The notes: generated from the letters alone by a model not told the origin. Counted from the first letter of the stretch, positions 1-11,900 are shown. The stretch: 64,000 nt of DNA from Allolobophora icterica (GCA_963556255.1 OY744605.1:34227124-34291123); one strand, 5' to 3'. Program-made: numbers and translations.

Positions 1-542
1 ACATTAGATGAACCTGAAAGTATAACGATGCATGTCGTCGAGAGCTTTCAAGAGCGGCGCTCTTCTCTTGTAATGACCGACTCCCAGTTCTCGGGTAGCA
101 GAAGAACTGCGATACTTTGAACCTGAATTTCAATCCCTAGCAAAGGCATTCCTATAATTCATCGCTAGTACCGCTTCTAAAGGCGCATGACTGTCAACGC
201 CAAGGAGGACAGCTTGTTTCAGACCATGGTCAGAGCGGTTTGCTACAACGAACCCCACAGTACGGCCTGGCAGGAGAGAGAGTCCACAACCAGCAATAAC
301 ATTCAAAAGAAAGGTATTGCCGATAAATAAATGCCTTTTATGTATCATTTCTTTTGTTATACTGCAAACACTCTTAAACTGTGAAGCTTTCACATATATA
401 GATGCTGTTACGTACCTGTGGGCATAATAGGTTTAAACTTCTGACTGAAATTGAAAAGAATTGCATAAAACAGAAATTAACCAGTTTGGGGTGACCATGT
501 ATATGGTGAATGTTAGAGATGTTGGCTCTTTCTTTTCAACAG

Positions 543-1019
543 CGACTGTTTCGATCGCCAAAATACTACGCGCAGAGAGCAACGGAAATACAGCGTCAAC
601 AAAGTCTGGAAGCTTCCGTCCAAATCCATGGCCAAGAAGAGGATGACGTAGAAGAAGAGCAGGAAGAGGAAGAACTGGGGAACATAACTTTCGTTGGGGC
701 GGAGGATGCAGATAAACAGGAACCGGAGGAGGAAGAGGAGAGAGAAGCAAAAGGAGTTCGACTAAATCGCAGCAGTTGGGAGGACAAGATGAATATTTTA
801 CCAGATGACAGTGCAGCATCCGGTGTAACTGGAGAAGAGAAACCGGAAGAGAAACCAGAAACGAAAGACGAAGACCGGTTGCAGGATGACTCCGTGCTGG
901 CGACAATCGGATTCGATCGAGATTTCTTTAACGCCCTGAGTGTTTTCGAACGAGAGGATCTCCAAGAAAGCGACGAACAACAGGTTTCTTCAGACAAAGA
1001 ACATTCATCGTACGTTTAG
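543..1019 (+). CDS. Last exon of an unidentified acidic protein (partial gene)
   Basis: The open frame is preceded by a strong splice acceptor (a pyrimidine run, then TTTTCAACAG ending at 542), so the exon probably starts at 543 in phase 0 and reads RLFRSPKYYAQRATEIQRQQ. It ends at the TAG at 1017-1019. After a basic, helix-prone start of about 25 residues the protein is dominated by Glu/Asp (two runs of E/D near residues 35-45 and 65-75), followed by SSWEDK, EEKPEEKPETKDED and a final DSVLATIGFDRDFFNALSVF segment, and ends in SSYV. This looks like the cytoplasmic tail of a larger protein, but I do not recognise the family. Upstream exons must lie mostly left of the window; an open frame at positions 1-117 could belong to the same gene but I cannot prove a splice. 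Coding potential, acceptor and the downstream poly(A) signal agree. The minus-strand open frames across it are shadows. Confidence 0.6.
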   Translation, partial: RLFRSPKYYAQRATEIQRQQSLEASVQIHGQEEDDVEEEQEEEELGNITFVGAEDADKQEPEEEEEREAKGVRLNRSSWEDKMNILPDDSAASGVTGEEKPEEKPETKDEDRLQDDSVLATIGFDRDFFNALSVFEREDLQESDEQQVSSDKEHSSYV

Positions 1020-1165
1020 AATATAGAGCCGAGCGCCTCTAATGAATTACTCCGAGAGCAGCGCTATACAAATTAAAAATTACGATTACGATTACAACGC
1101 GCCATATTATAGAAGTCATTAGACAGAGCAACAAGTCACATAAATAAATCGTAAGTTTTTGAACA
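1020..1165 (+). terminator. 3' UTR and poly(A) signal of the exon at 543-1019
   Basis: An AATAAA hexamer lies at 1143-1148, about 125 bases after the stop codon, with T-rich sequence just behind it. This is the expected arrangement for a short 3' UTR. No other canonical signal occurs between it and the stop. Confidence 0.5.
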
Positions 1166-1639
1166 CCTCACCTAAGACCTGCCATGTAAATTAGTAAAGA
1201 AGAGCAAGCCTTGAAGAGCAGCCGTATAGTTTCATTATATGTATGAAATGTAATGGCCTTGATTTTCATGGTCTCGGCATATAGGCCTATGAGTGTGACT
1301 GATCAGTTCTCTTCTCTTGATCTTCAACCAACAATGCCAGTCATCATGGGAACGTGCATCTCGAAACATTTTTCTGCCCTGCCATGGTCAGATATGTAGG
1401 CCAAAGCTAAGTAAGTTGATCGCTACAACATAGACGCTTATTCAATAATTATGCAGGCTTAGATAATGCCAGGTAAGGTCAGATGAGATAAGCTACAGGT
1501 ACTCGGTTCACTGGCATACGCTTCCAACGTCTAGAAGCTTCAAGAACTTTGAACGTTCGGTTGACGCACAAACGCAACATCAGTGCACCAACCAGACAAC
1601 AGTGTTGACTGGTTACATGACTCGAAAACCCATTTGAAT

Positions 1640-1715
1640 TCACACCACGTACCGAGATTCGAATCCCGAACGCCCTGGGAAAGGACAAACGCATAAGCAA
1701 TCTTCAACTGTCCGT
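1640..1715 (-). repeat. tRNA-derived SINE head (fragment)
   Basis: Read on the minus strand, this contains GGGATTCGAATCTCGG, a good match to the tRNA T-arm / RNA polymerase III box B (GGTTCGAATCC). No clean box A is visible and no intact tRNA can be folded, so this is a SINE fragment rather than a tRNA gene. Confidence 0.35.
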
Positions 1716-1719
1716 GCTC

Positions 1720-2570
1720 ACAATTAAACTTGTGCCTAATGAATACTGTACCTGCCGAAAACCATGTACCGTATACCTGCAGATTAAAACTTTCACGGTT
1801 TAAATTAAACAGTCTGTTATAACTCTTCGATCAATTATTATTGTGCCAAAAAATACAGTCAGCAACAGTTGCACGCATTTTCCGAAATGCAAAATGCCGA
1901 CAAATATAAAAACACGAGAAATATAAGAAATACACAACGGAACGGAAGCTGCGGTCTTTACCGTCTTTATAAGCTGCATGACCGTTATAGGCCTAAGAAA
2001 TTCTTCAGGTACTCGTAGTATTGAAACCATGAAAGTTAATTCGTCGGACACAGTCCTCCTGTTTTACGCGATAAAAGAAGTAAGAAAACATCCACGTTAC
2101 AAAGACAAATGACAAAGAATGATCGAAGTAACAATTATATTCAGACAAGAGTCAATAATTAAAGTATCAAAATATAGAGCTATGTATCAGAAAAGTGAAA
2201 ATATACGTTACTCACGCTATGCACAATAGAAAACGAACACGAATCTACACGGCGTCCAAAGACAGTAAAATCATGCAGCTCATAGACGAAACGTGTGAAG
2301 GACCGAAGATGCCAATGAGTTTAAGCCGATAGATATGACGCCTCTGGTAAACAGGCCTCTGAGTAAGAGGACCATCGTTTGATGTCTGCGTTAATAATTC
2401 GTCTACCGACGAAATTCTTCTTAACGAACTCAGATGTCGTTTAGATTAGCGAAACGCAACTCAGAGTTATTCCCAAAAGCTAGTAGGGCCCTAACACTCA
2501 TAATTGCGTCCGTAGTCCGTACGTCCGTATGTAGGCCTACATAATAGGCCTATGTGGGCTATGCAGTACG
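1720..2570. other. No recognised feature
   Basis: AT-rich sequence with no supported exon, structured repeat or transposon end. It holds three copies of TAGGCCTA (1988, 2532, 2545). Confidence 0.5.
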
Positions 2571-2576
2571 AATGCG

Positions 2577-2815
2577 TGTGCGAATATTATGTATACAATT
2601 TTGCATGTTTGTATGCGTGTATATATATATATGTGTGTGTGTGTGTTTGTGTATGCATGCATGAATGCACATTGCACGCATGCATGTACAAACATGCACA
2701 CAATACATGCAACACGTATGTTCATTTATTCATGAATGCAGATATGCATGCATGCAAGTAGTACACATAGAAAATACATATCTACATGCAAATATACATA
2801 CATACATTCCTATAT
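2577..2815. repeat. Degenerate TG/CATG/ATAC microsatellite
   Basis: A TA run and a TG run near 2619-2652 grade into irregular ATGCATGC and ATACATAC repeats. The predicted open frames here (Cys/Val or His/Thr-rich) are products of the repeat. Confidence 0.8.
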
Positions 2816-2819
2816 AGCC

Positions 2820-5030
2820 TACATATTTAGAGTAGATTCAAAATCAAGATAGAAAGAGTAAGCATATGGTCGGATGTTAGTACATTTTATGCTAACATTT
2901 GCCTGGTAAGAGGCGAAGCCTTGTCGATTTCCGGAGCTACAGTAATGATATTAACTATCACTAGTACATGAACTGTGATCTATACTGCCATTCTCTCCGC
3001 GTTTGCTGAACTGCTGGCTCCAAAATCTCAGACTGACTGCCCATGCGAGAGCATAATAAATCCTACCACAATACGTTATTTACCGTACTTACGCTCATAT
3101 TATTTACCGTAATCTCTTAACGCCCGTCGTTATTGTAAACTCTAAGGTTATGCGTGATCCATAGTAAGAAATGTATGGCAGGCCTTTAGCACCAAATTCA
3201 CGGACAGCGAATGATCATTTTCTGCTTCTGCTTACACAGCTGGACAGAAACAAATCTAGCTTAGAAAATGACACCGTTATTAAAATTTGAGCAACCGACA
3301 GAGAAAAAACTAATTTCCTCCGACTGTTGTTTACAGATACGAAGCAAACAGTCGCTTTTTAAGCATTTTGTCGGAAATGAAAAGAAACGACACGCATAGT
3401 TTTTTTAGACTACTCTGATGTTATAGGATTCCATTCTGTTTGCTTCGTCTACAAACGGACTACGTAAACATTTCCTATTACATTTTGGTTTGCAGAAAAT
3501 GTAAAAACGGCACAAAACTCCAAATGCGTGGCAGCCATATTTGCCTATGCATCAGCAGCAGCTATCAGTAGGTTCATATTCATACGTAGGGTATTAGTTT
3601 TAAACTGAATACAATACGAAAACACAAACAGAAAGGCAAAACTGCGTAACGTTGGCTACAATGATACAGACGTTTCAGCAAACGATACAGTAAATAAATA
3701 TATTTAATATAGCAAATGATAGAATAGACAACGTCATTAGAGCCCAGTGCAGTTAGCCAATAGATAAACCACACGCCTCAAAGAAATACTCAGGTTCTAT
3801 CAGTTCTAAGACATGCAAAAGAATTGCAAATTCTTGAGGTCACATTAATTTTTCTAGACTTCAAACAGAAATCATTCAACAAAAATTCATTATAATTCGC
3901 ATAGAAATTTAGATATGAGAGATGGGGTCTTGTGAGGCGCAAAGTACATCAGATTCATATTTTAGAATTTCGTGCATGCAATAGGCACAACAAATAAAAA
4001 ATACAAAAGCAATTTAAGCTTTGTAAAAGAAAATTGCTTTGTAAGATTGTGTTAGCTTGTGTAGATTTTAAAGTAAATTTTTTGTAATTTGACTGATTAG
4101 GTTAATAATTACATGAAAAAAATCTAGCGGTTTGCAAATTCTTGCACTGGACTCCAATGCAGCATTTCATTATCAGCATGACTGAAAAGCAGTTTTATAA
4201 ATGTCAGCAGATAACCACTTCTTGAGGACTTGATGATGCACCTTTGGCAAAGGATATATTATAAGGTACGAAGTTCTTGCAATAGGACAATCTCCAGCTT
4301 ACAATGTCGCACTTTTTCGTGTAAAATCCTTCTTCAAGCTTTTAATGTAAGAAATAATGAAATTCACAATAGAAAACAACTAAGTACTATATACACTATG
4401 GTTTAGGCATAAATGGCAGGCGAAAGATTATGTACAGTAATTATAATTATGTATTTGACCAAGACAATTTTGGGTTTCCATAAAGTGCACTGGATGATTG
4501 GACAAATTTACTGTTGATAATACTGATTGACAAATCGTAAATTGAATGTAAAGCATGCATTTCTTAGACTCTTCAATATGTTCTAAAGAAACCTACATCT
4601 TCATTGTCTTAAAGTAAATTTGTTTAAAGCAACATTGGCCAGTGACACAATTCGAGTCAGGTTTAATTCCGAGTTCACAGCTCGCAAGCAACCGCAAATG
4701 TCTTACAGGAAGACCAAGCATAAGTTTGAAGCAACACAACAGGAAATTTGTTATAGCGATCACGCACTGAGTTCAGGGAAACTCTTTGACATTTCGTGCG
4801 GACAGCTTTCAAAAACTCTGTTATGTACACCAGTCCCTTCATACAACACGCATCATTAACTGTAAAATGATACGTTCAGAAAGCAGTCATCAGAAATTTA
4901 ATATAGCTTTAGACTGTGGCTTGCTGTTATAATGCACCCTAGCAATAACAGGTGGTTTATTCGGCCCAAACAGGTAGCGCTATGAAGAGTATCCAACGTA
5001 CAGTATTAAACAGATGAGACATATAGGTTG
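2820..5030. other. AT-rich intergenic sequence with nothing recognised
   Basis: I find no exon with convincing borders, no tandem repeat and no transposon terminus. The open frame at 4620-4859 has no coding character beyond its length. Confidence 0.4.
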
Positions 5031-5285
5031 GCACAATGGCTAAGACATCGGCATGTTCTTGCATAGGTACTGGGTTCAGAACCCGCCATTAGCGGAAATT
5101 AGTTCACAAATTTGATTTCTTGGATTCCCTTTGAAACAAAAGACCGTTGCTTGCTTCTGCGACATTAAAGGGCTGCTTATTAAAAGGTAGTTGCTTAATA
5201 AAAGGACTGTCTTAATTTATAAAAACTCAGTCACGTATGGATTTATGTACAGTGTACATATGCGATATAATAGTGACCTTCCTGC
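5030..5285 (+). repeat. tRNA-derived SINE
   Basis: GGCACAATGGCTAAGACATC resembles box A and GGGTTCAGAACCC about 35 bases later resembles box B, the spacing of a tRNA-derived pol III promoter. The sequence continues into a non-tRNA body, which marks it as a SINE and not a functional tRNA. Confidence 0.55.
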
Positions 5286-5520
5286 CGTGACCCTTCCAGG
5301 CTAGTAACGAGACTATAGATCGTTCACCACGACTGCCCGTAAGGCCGGCCTTAGCCTCCTCGCGGCCCTATTCCAACTTAATTTGTGGCGGTCCCATCCT
5401 TTAATCCCCTCTTCTCCCTCTCCTCCGTCTCTTCAATTAAGGTGGAGCCACTTGTGGCATTTGACCCAATTAGTAAGGCATTAAGCGCTATGTATCCGGA
5501 ATAAATAAATAAAATAAAGT
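5285..5520 (+). repeat. Possible LINE 3' end with AATAAA tail
   Basis: A CT-rich segment ends in a short AATA-type tail (ATAAATAAATAAAATAAA, about 5502-5517), typical of the 3' end of a non-LTR retrotransposon. No reverse transcriptase motif is preserved, so the assignment is tentative. Confidence 0.25.
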
Positions 5521-5817
5521 ATCGGATAATATTACTTCAGCCGCAAGTGTTAATTTCCTTTAATCGGTGGAGTTCAACTTGTCGTGTAGCATGTTGAGTA
5601 TCTTATTTATTATTAAGAAAATATATATATTTTCGCTCCCCAAAACAAAGCAGCCTAAATGATGCTAGATGTCTTTAAGAAGAGAACATTCATCAGGCAG
5701 CAAACATTGCTCAGATAACTAGAATGAGTAGTGAAATCATTGAGTATGGTGAGCCGCAACCATCATTTACGTTAATTTCAATTAAATCAAAATATCGCCT
5801 CCAAAAGTTCGGCGACC

Positions 5818-6025
5818 TTACAATCGGCGGCCATGTTTGACTGGACACGTAGAACATGGAACAAAACCGACCATCTGTCTGAATGAACATTGTAGGTCCC
5901 TGTGTACGGACAGTGCAAGCCCAAGATACAAATCACTGTAACATAGCATAGCCACAAAAGGGGTTCGAATCCGCAATCCTACTACACAGGGCATGGACAC
6001 TTTACCGAAACGAAGGATTCACTGT
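5818..6025 (-). repeat. tRNA-derived SINE, family A, minus orientation
   Basis: On the minus strand a box B-like GGATTCGAACCCC is followed by GGGCTTGCACTGTCCGTACA and GGGACCT. The same body (GGGCTAGCA..GGTCCGTACAC..GGGACC) is found at 45244-45545 and, inverted, at 26512-26765. The three are divergent copies of one SINE family. Confidence 0.55.
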
Positions 6026-6204
6026 ACAAGTTAAAATCGATTGAAAATGGCTAAAATCTTATAAAAACTTTAAAATGTCTTAGAGTAAGAAGTACGGTTC
6101 TAGAGAAAACTCAGTCAGTTCAACATCAACATCAAACCAGCGTCTACACTACTGAACTTTTCTGTCTACACTGAGGCATATCGCTTTCATCCAGTTATTC
6201 TACT

Positions 6205-6600
6205 AAGCCTGATCACGTGATCAATTGATTCACCATGGCGATTGACCAGAAGTGACGTGACACATCAGCGTCCATTGCAGTCCGCAGAAAATGACAGACC
6301 GGTCAAAACCTGTCGATAGGGGAGAAGTAGTAGCCAAATTGCCGTGACGTACAAAAATAAGGATATGTGCCGAAATTCAATCCAGGTTTCTTCGTAGCTC
6401 GATCACTGAAAACCAACATCAAACCGACGTCATCGACGCACACGTGACCCCTCATGACGTCATTTTCGAACGTCATCATCGCCGTCCGCGACGTAAAATT
6501 GTGTTTACCTCATTGCTGAAACTTCTTTCAAAGACAACGCCCCGATGGCCGCCAAAATTCTGCCTGCCAAATCCTTCACTCAAAAGGCTTTCTTTCCCGT
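6205..6600. promoter_or_regulatory. Candidate regulatory segment rich in CRE and E-box sites
   Basis: A perfect CRE palindrome TGACGTCA lies at 6455-6462. A CACGTG E-box is at 6441-6446, TGACGT half-sites occur near 6254 and 6343, and a 14-bp perfect palindrome TGATCACGTGATCA spans 6210-6223. CpG is frequent here compared with its AT-rich surroundings. Promoter activity is inferred only from motif clustering. Confidence 0.3.
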
Positions 6601-6615
6601 CGCTGAAGGACTCTT

Positions 6616-6873
6616 TCACAAGTTACTGTAGACGACGCTGACAACAACAACGATCGTCATGCAAGTTATGGCTGTAATGGCGAGTATGAGCCAGCGATAT
6701 TTGAATCTCCTGTTGACGACGTGTCGAAGAAAAATCGGACCCGGGTGTTCGTTATCGGCTTCCGTACTGTTGCCATGACTACGGTTGCCCGAGGCAACGG
6801 ATGAACGCTTGATGGAGCGGGAGCTTCCGTCCACGACGCGGTGTATTCTACCGCTCAGGTATAACCTGGTGTA
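6616..6873 (-). CDS. Candidate exon: basic N-terminal tail plus one transmembrane segment
   Basis: The frame is open from 6873 down to the TGA at 6616-6618. It has no ATG at its start, so it would be an internal exon. The product has a Ser/Arg-rich region (VDGSSRSIKRSSVASGNRSH), a linker EADNEHPGPIFLRHVV, the basic stretch NRRFKYR, then about 22 hydrophobic residues beginning WLILAITAITCMTI and continuing with a Val run to VVYS. A basic flank before the helix predicts a type II or signal-anchor orientation with the N-terminus in the cytosol. A possible donor (ACA|GTAACT, exon ending at 6627) would remove the stop and continue the protein at lower coordinates; the acceptor is not clear. CpG-rich and coding-like, but with no known homologue that I can name. 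Confidence 0.4.
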   Translation of the reverse strand, partial: YTRLYLSGRIHRVVDGSSRSIKRSSVASGNRSHGNSTEADNEHPGPIFLRHVVNRRFKYRWLILAITAITCMTIVVVVSVVYSNL

Positions 6874-7026
6874 TTAATTACTATCAATTAGCACGATTGA
6901 GATTAAGCATATTAGACGTTACCAAAAGGAAATTAAAAACGTCAACGAAATGATTACGAATTGATACAGTCAGCAGGAAAAAGTATTGCTCACGGAAAGT
7001 TTTTAGAGAAAGATCAAATTAGAGAG

Positions 7027-7090
7027 AAAGTTTGTGTATATGTATGTGCTTGTATGTATGTATGTATATATGTATGGACGTATGTATGCC
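7027..7090. repeat. TATG microsatellite
   Basis: Imperfect TATG/TGTA tetranucleotide repeats. Confidence 0.7.
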
Positions 7091-7164
7091 TGAGTTGGCT
7101 GATTTTTGCTCAACACTTGTGGGTTTCTTATGGGTCAAATTTGAAGAAGTTGCAGATAACGAAG

Positions 7165-7615
7165 TAGGCTATTCTTTGGCTAGAGTCATAACTAATACAT
7201 CAAAATATGAGCATATAATCTCTGTACTTAAAACAATGCACTGGCTTTCTATGCAAAAAGAATTACTTTCAATTTGGAGCTGATGGTCTATCAAACATTG
7301 AACTGTAGTATTTAACTAAGATTGTCTCTCTCTGGTCATATAGGCCTACCTGAAACTAAAACTGTTCTTGATGAAAGAACTTTTTCGGTTGCTGGGTCTA
7401 TATTTTGGAACGCTGCTGTCCGTTCTGCTCAGTTGCTTATGTCATTTCATTCTCCAATTGAAACCTTCTCAAATTGCTAATCCAACATAGGCTGTCTGTC
7501 TTTGCGGAATGGTCTTCTTCATATTGATCTGAATAGGGTTTGGTTTCTGAGCGCCATCGGTTGAAGCCTTGTGCATTAGACACCAGCGCCACAGAAATTG
7601 CTAATTAATTATGAT
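7165..7615 (+). repeat. L2/CR1-like LINE 3' fragment (copy 1)
   Basis: The translation contains ARVITNTSKYEHIISVLKTM followed by HWLSMQKE, matching the conserved ARVIT..H..VLKSLHWLPV block after the reverse transcriptase of L2/CR1-type LINEs. The same DNA, including the 3' UTR with GCCATCGGTTGA and TAGACACCAGCGCCACAG, recurs at 56051-56570. Stops and frameshifts make it dead. Known family behaviour: 5'-truncated copies inserted by target-primed reverse transcription. Confidence 0.75.
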
Positions 7616-7620
7616 AATAA

Positions 7621-7712
7621 TGTATGCATATGACTATATGTATATACATGTATGTATGTATGCTTGCATTTATATATGTATATAATTATGTATGTATGTA
7701 TGTATGTATATT
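7621..7712. repeat. TATG/TGTA microsatellite between two LINE fragments
   Basis: A tetranucleotide tract sits exactly between the 3' end of one LINE and the truncated 5' end of the next. Confidence 0.8.
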
Positions 7713-8835
7713 CACTATACCGCATAGTTAAAACTGAGTTGGAATCCATAGCAGAATGGTTTCACTCCAATAAACTTACACTTAATTTAGATAAAACCAA
7801 CTACATCCTTTTCAAGTCCCATAGGAAGACCTGTCCAGCTGAACCCCTTAAGCTTTATATTGATGGTACCTCAATTACTCAGGTGGTCTCTACTAGATTC
7901 CTGGGAGTGTATGTGGACCAAAACCTCAATTGGAAGGAACACATAAAGAATATCGCGAATAAAATCGCGAAAAACCTGGGAATACTTTCTCGTGCCTCTA
8001 AATTAGTAGGCCTATCATCTAAGATCCGTGCTACCTTATACCACACCTTATATATCCGTATCTCACTTATTGTAATGTTATTTGGGCCTCCACTTACAAA
8101 TCAAGTCTAGCAAGGTTAATAACCCTTCAAAAGCGAGCAATTAGGTACATAGCCAAACTCCCTTATGGGGCCCATACAGAGCAGGCCTTCTCCGAACATA
8201 GGCTCCTTAAAATTGACCAGATCAGAATTATGCAGATTGGAGAATTCATGTACCGTTTTGATCACAAACTACTACCCCTGTATACGATAACTATTTCTGC
8301 CGTACATTTGATCGCCACCCGTATCAGACAAGAAATTCCCGCCTATATCACCAACCATTTGCCCATACTAACACTCGTTTATTCTCTATTAGATTCACCG
8401 GGCCAGCCGTTTGGAATCAGATACCCCTAAACGTCCGACAATTGCCTAGTCTGTGGTCTTTTAAAAGAAAAATGCGTTCGTTCCTGCTTGAACAACGTAT
8501 ATAGCTTTATCTATTTCAGGGACACCAGGGATTATTATGACCAAAGTGCGTTAACGAGTCCTTAGTTCACAGTTCCGAGTGTATATTGCCGAGTCCTTAG
8601 TTAAGATAAAAAGTATAGTTTCTTTTTACGACCTACCAGTTATATGATAAAAAGATTGGCGTTTATACGTTTTGTAACTCTACCCAGGTGACACTGTTTA
8701 AGCGGGGTCCACGGCCCTTTTTGTGTCACCTGTGTACCCAAACTACAGAAATTGATTTGCCTGCTTTTTGTTTGATTTGTTTTTCTGTTCAGTTTGGATA
8801 CCAAATAAAAGATTGAATTGAGATTGAATGTACTT
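7713..8835 (+). pseudogene. 5'-truncated non-LTR retrotransposon (reverse transcriptase C-terminus)
   Basis: Translation gives WFHSNKLTLNLDKTNYILF, then FLGVYVDQNLNWKEHI, the typical palm/thumb end of a LINE reverse transcriptase. In the next frame come YCNVIWASTY, LITLQKRAIRYIAKLPYGAH and HRLLKIDQIRIMQIGEFMYR, and after a second shift LFSIRFTGPAVWNQIP and SFKRKMRSFLL, ending at a stop at 8502-8504. Only two frameshifts (near 8055 and 8276) break an otherwise readable C-terminal domain, so the copy is fairly young. The 3' UTR ends with AATAAAAGATTGAATTGAG repeats (about 8800-8830), the GATTGA-type tail of many animal LINEs. Catalytic residues and the endonuclease are absent because of 5' truncation. 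Confidence 0.85.
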
Positions 8836-8929
8836 GAATATTTATATAGCATATTTTTAACTTCGAAAAGGCTCAGAGAGACATATTTGTAGCCTATATA
8901 CTGCATATATATATATTGTATATATATAT

Positions 8930-9373
8930 TAGGGCTGTACCGAATATTCGCTTCGTATCCGCTTCGGAACCGAATAGTGAGCCAAATAACTATTCGGTAT
9001 TCGGCCGAATAGTAGCGGTCGGACCGAATACGAATAGTGGTCACGTGACATCTGTTTCTGCATATGCGGCTGCTATAGTGAGTGGAGTGAACGTTAAGTA
9101 AGTGACAATTTCTAAGTTTAGTTAAATTGGTTCCATTCCTAGTTTACACAGACTGGCAGAAGGATGTAAAAATTACAAGTAGTTAACTGTTTACTTTTAG
9201 TTTATGTAATAAATTTACTGAACTGACACTTTTGCTTACATTTGAAATTTTGAATGTTGTCGGTAGACCTATTTTGTATACTATTCGTATTCGTATTTGT
9301 ATTCGGTCGAATAGTTGGTCCAATTATTCGTATTCGGCCGAATAGTGATAATCACCTATTCGGTACAGCCCTA
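8930..9373. mobile_element. Non-autonomous hAT-like DNA transposon, 444 bp
   Basis: Terminal inverted repeats TAGGGCTGTACCGAATA and TATTCGGTACAGCCCTA are perfect over 17 bp. Subterminal copies of ATTCGGCCGAATAGT extend the symmetry. The element sits inside a TA microsatellite, so the flanking ATATATAT/GTATATAT cannot prove an 8-bp duplication. It carries no transposase frame. The same AGGGCTGTA end is shared by the element at 33205-33397. Confidence 0.85.
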
Positions 9374-9374
9374 G

Positions 9375-9406
<32 letters not shown>

Positions 9407-9849
9407 AACAAAGCATATTATATGAAAAAGAGAACGAGGAGGAGACGGGCAAAGAGGGATGAGAAGGAAAGTGAAGAGAAAGCAGCATTTTTCTATGAAT
9501 TTATTAATATTGATAAATAGTGCAATATAGTAACAATAATCTAGTGTCATACGTCCTACCCTCTAACTTCAATTTGTTCTATGTGTAACAAGATGTAATC
9601 TCTTGTACAGCAGATACCTCTGTAGATGACAACAACATTGAAGAATTGTTCGATACCTGATCGTGAATAGAAATTTGATTTCATCTGTGGCAGGTAGAAC
9701 GTGCACATTGTCGTGTGGATAGAACTGCATAGGATTCGATACTGTTTCGGCGCAGACGAGATCCGCTCCTGCAGACGACAAACAACATTTCATTGTTATA
9801 ATCGGATTATAAGCGAATGTAACTACGCAGACTGTCATCCTTTTCTGGC

Positions 9850-10150
<301 letters not shown>

Positions 10151-10249
10151 TATAATACGAGTTATTTTGCGCTTTAATAGAGTGGAGGCCGAAGAAAAGT
10201 ACTATACATGAGTTCAAGAAATTGATGACAGTCATGAGGCCTACAAAGG

Positions 10250-10460
10250 TCTATAAGGTATACTATACAAAGGCTTCATTCCTAGATCGTTATAACACGT
10301 CTCGTTATAACAGGAATTTTGATATAACGCGATCGAAACATCGATCTCAAATTTAATTCCGATATAGAATATGACTTCGTTATAACGCGATCTCGTCATA
10401 AGGCGGCCCTTATGTGGTTCCCAAAGACAGCATTATAAGGAGTTTCTGTTGTAGTATGCA
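10250..10460. repeat. Possible pogo/Tigger-like MITE remnant
   Basis: CGTTATAAC and GATATAACGCGATC occur several times in direct and inverted orientation. TATAACGCGA-like motifs are typical of the ends of pogo/Tigger elements. Exact ends and a TA duplication could not be fixed. Confidence 0.25.
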
Positions 10461-11730
10461 CTGGTAACATTTCTACTATGTAGCATGCGCACTAACTATA
10501 TTGACATCGTATGACTACAGAGTACATACGCATTTCTGTAACCTATGCATCGATACTCTGGCGTGCGAATTTAAAAAAAGGATCTTCTCGACATCCTTGT
10601 CGATGGCACACGCTTTCTTTTGTTGTCAAATTACAAGAAAAGCATCAAGATCGATTGTCGTGACCACATACTGCGCGAATACACCCATGTGTATGAGTAT
10701 CGCATTTACGATTCGTTCCGATACAAAGTAAGGAATCGAAGCCAAGACAATAGTCCTGGCGATAGATGGACGAAGAAATGAATAAGACGGACGCCCAGTG
10801 AAGGGTCTCGAGTTTCGTTATTGTCCTTCAGCGGTAAACATTAGCAGACGAACGTTAACGACACCGTCGGGTGTGGCTGGCGCCAGATAAAGTTCTCTGT
10901 GGTACCAGCGTCAGTGCAATGGTCCCCGCGGAACCAGCGCAGCTGTTGTTGGCGCAGTAGATCTGTGCACCTAATCTTGATTTACTTATCGTGACGACCA
11001 CAAATGTTTCGATAGCACTTCGTCGAAACTGTGGTCATGCATGCATAGACCTCCAGCAAAAAGGTGAATCTTGGATTCCTGTTTTGGGATGAAATTATGA
11101 CGATCGTAGACCTTAGGTAAATTTCGCTAAGCCTTAACACGCTGACTGTGGCTCGAGTAAGTCTCGCTTTAAGTCACAAATAGGCCCTGATGACAAAAGA
11201 GAACCGTGCATGGAATGATAAGTCATGCATTCGATTTGTATAGCGTGTATACGTGGCGGTTGAGTTAGTCTTTATCGTAATCGCTGCCTCGAGATTTCTA
11301 AGAATGCTAAGTGGGGGAAGAAGTTAATTTACAGGAGCTCAGTCAAAACAGAATCAGATAGACAGGTTCCAGACAAGATCATCCAAGGGTCAGACAGGCA
11401 GACAGTGAGACGGCCACAGTGGATATAGTCTTATAGGATTGGAGCAGAGAAACGAGAGTGGGAAGAAGAGGAGGAATCGAAGTAGGATTTGTGGAGTAGG
11501 AATGTTTTCTGTTTTGAACGAAAGACCGGCGCAGAGATTGCAAGAGATGTGTGTTGGTGAGTTCGTATGATGGTTTGTCGTAATTCTGACGGGAATAGCT
11601 AGGTCTATGGAGCGATTTCCAGATTTGAGGATCGAAGATTGGCTGAGAAGAGTTAGGGCAGCTGGTTTATACAAATTGGCGAAGGTATAGGCCCCTAAGT
11701 TTGGGGGAATGGGAGTGAGTTGTAGAAGTT
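10460..11730. other. No recognised feature
   Basis: Mixed-composition sequence. The open frames at 10501-10731 (plus) and 11390-11674 (minus) have no splice or family support. A LINE origin of 11.3-11.7 kb is possible but unproven. Confidence 0.35.
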
Positions 11731-11737
11731 CTAGGAA

Positions 11738-11900
11738 AGAGAGACAGGCAGATAGAGGCAGGGACAGACAGATAGACAGAAAGACAGAGATAGACAGAGA
11801 GAGAGATAGAGAGAGGGAGACAGAGAGGGATACGAAGAGAGGGAGGGAAGTAGGTAGGCAGGTAGGAAGGAGGGAGGGAGGGAGGCAGGAGGGAGGGTAG
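11738..11900. repeat. Purine-rich GACA/GAGA/GGGA repeat
   Basis: Strand-asymmetric polypurine tract of GACAGA, GAGA and GGGAGG units, adjoining the 3' flank of the minus-strand gene. Confidence 0.85.

Noticed and set aside
130..393. Minus-strand frame reading VGFVVANRSDHGLKQAVLLG
   Set aside because: It has coding-like composition and a possible acceptor (CTCTCCTGCCAG), but ends in a stop without a donor or poly(A) signal. No partner exon was found.
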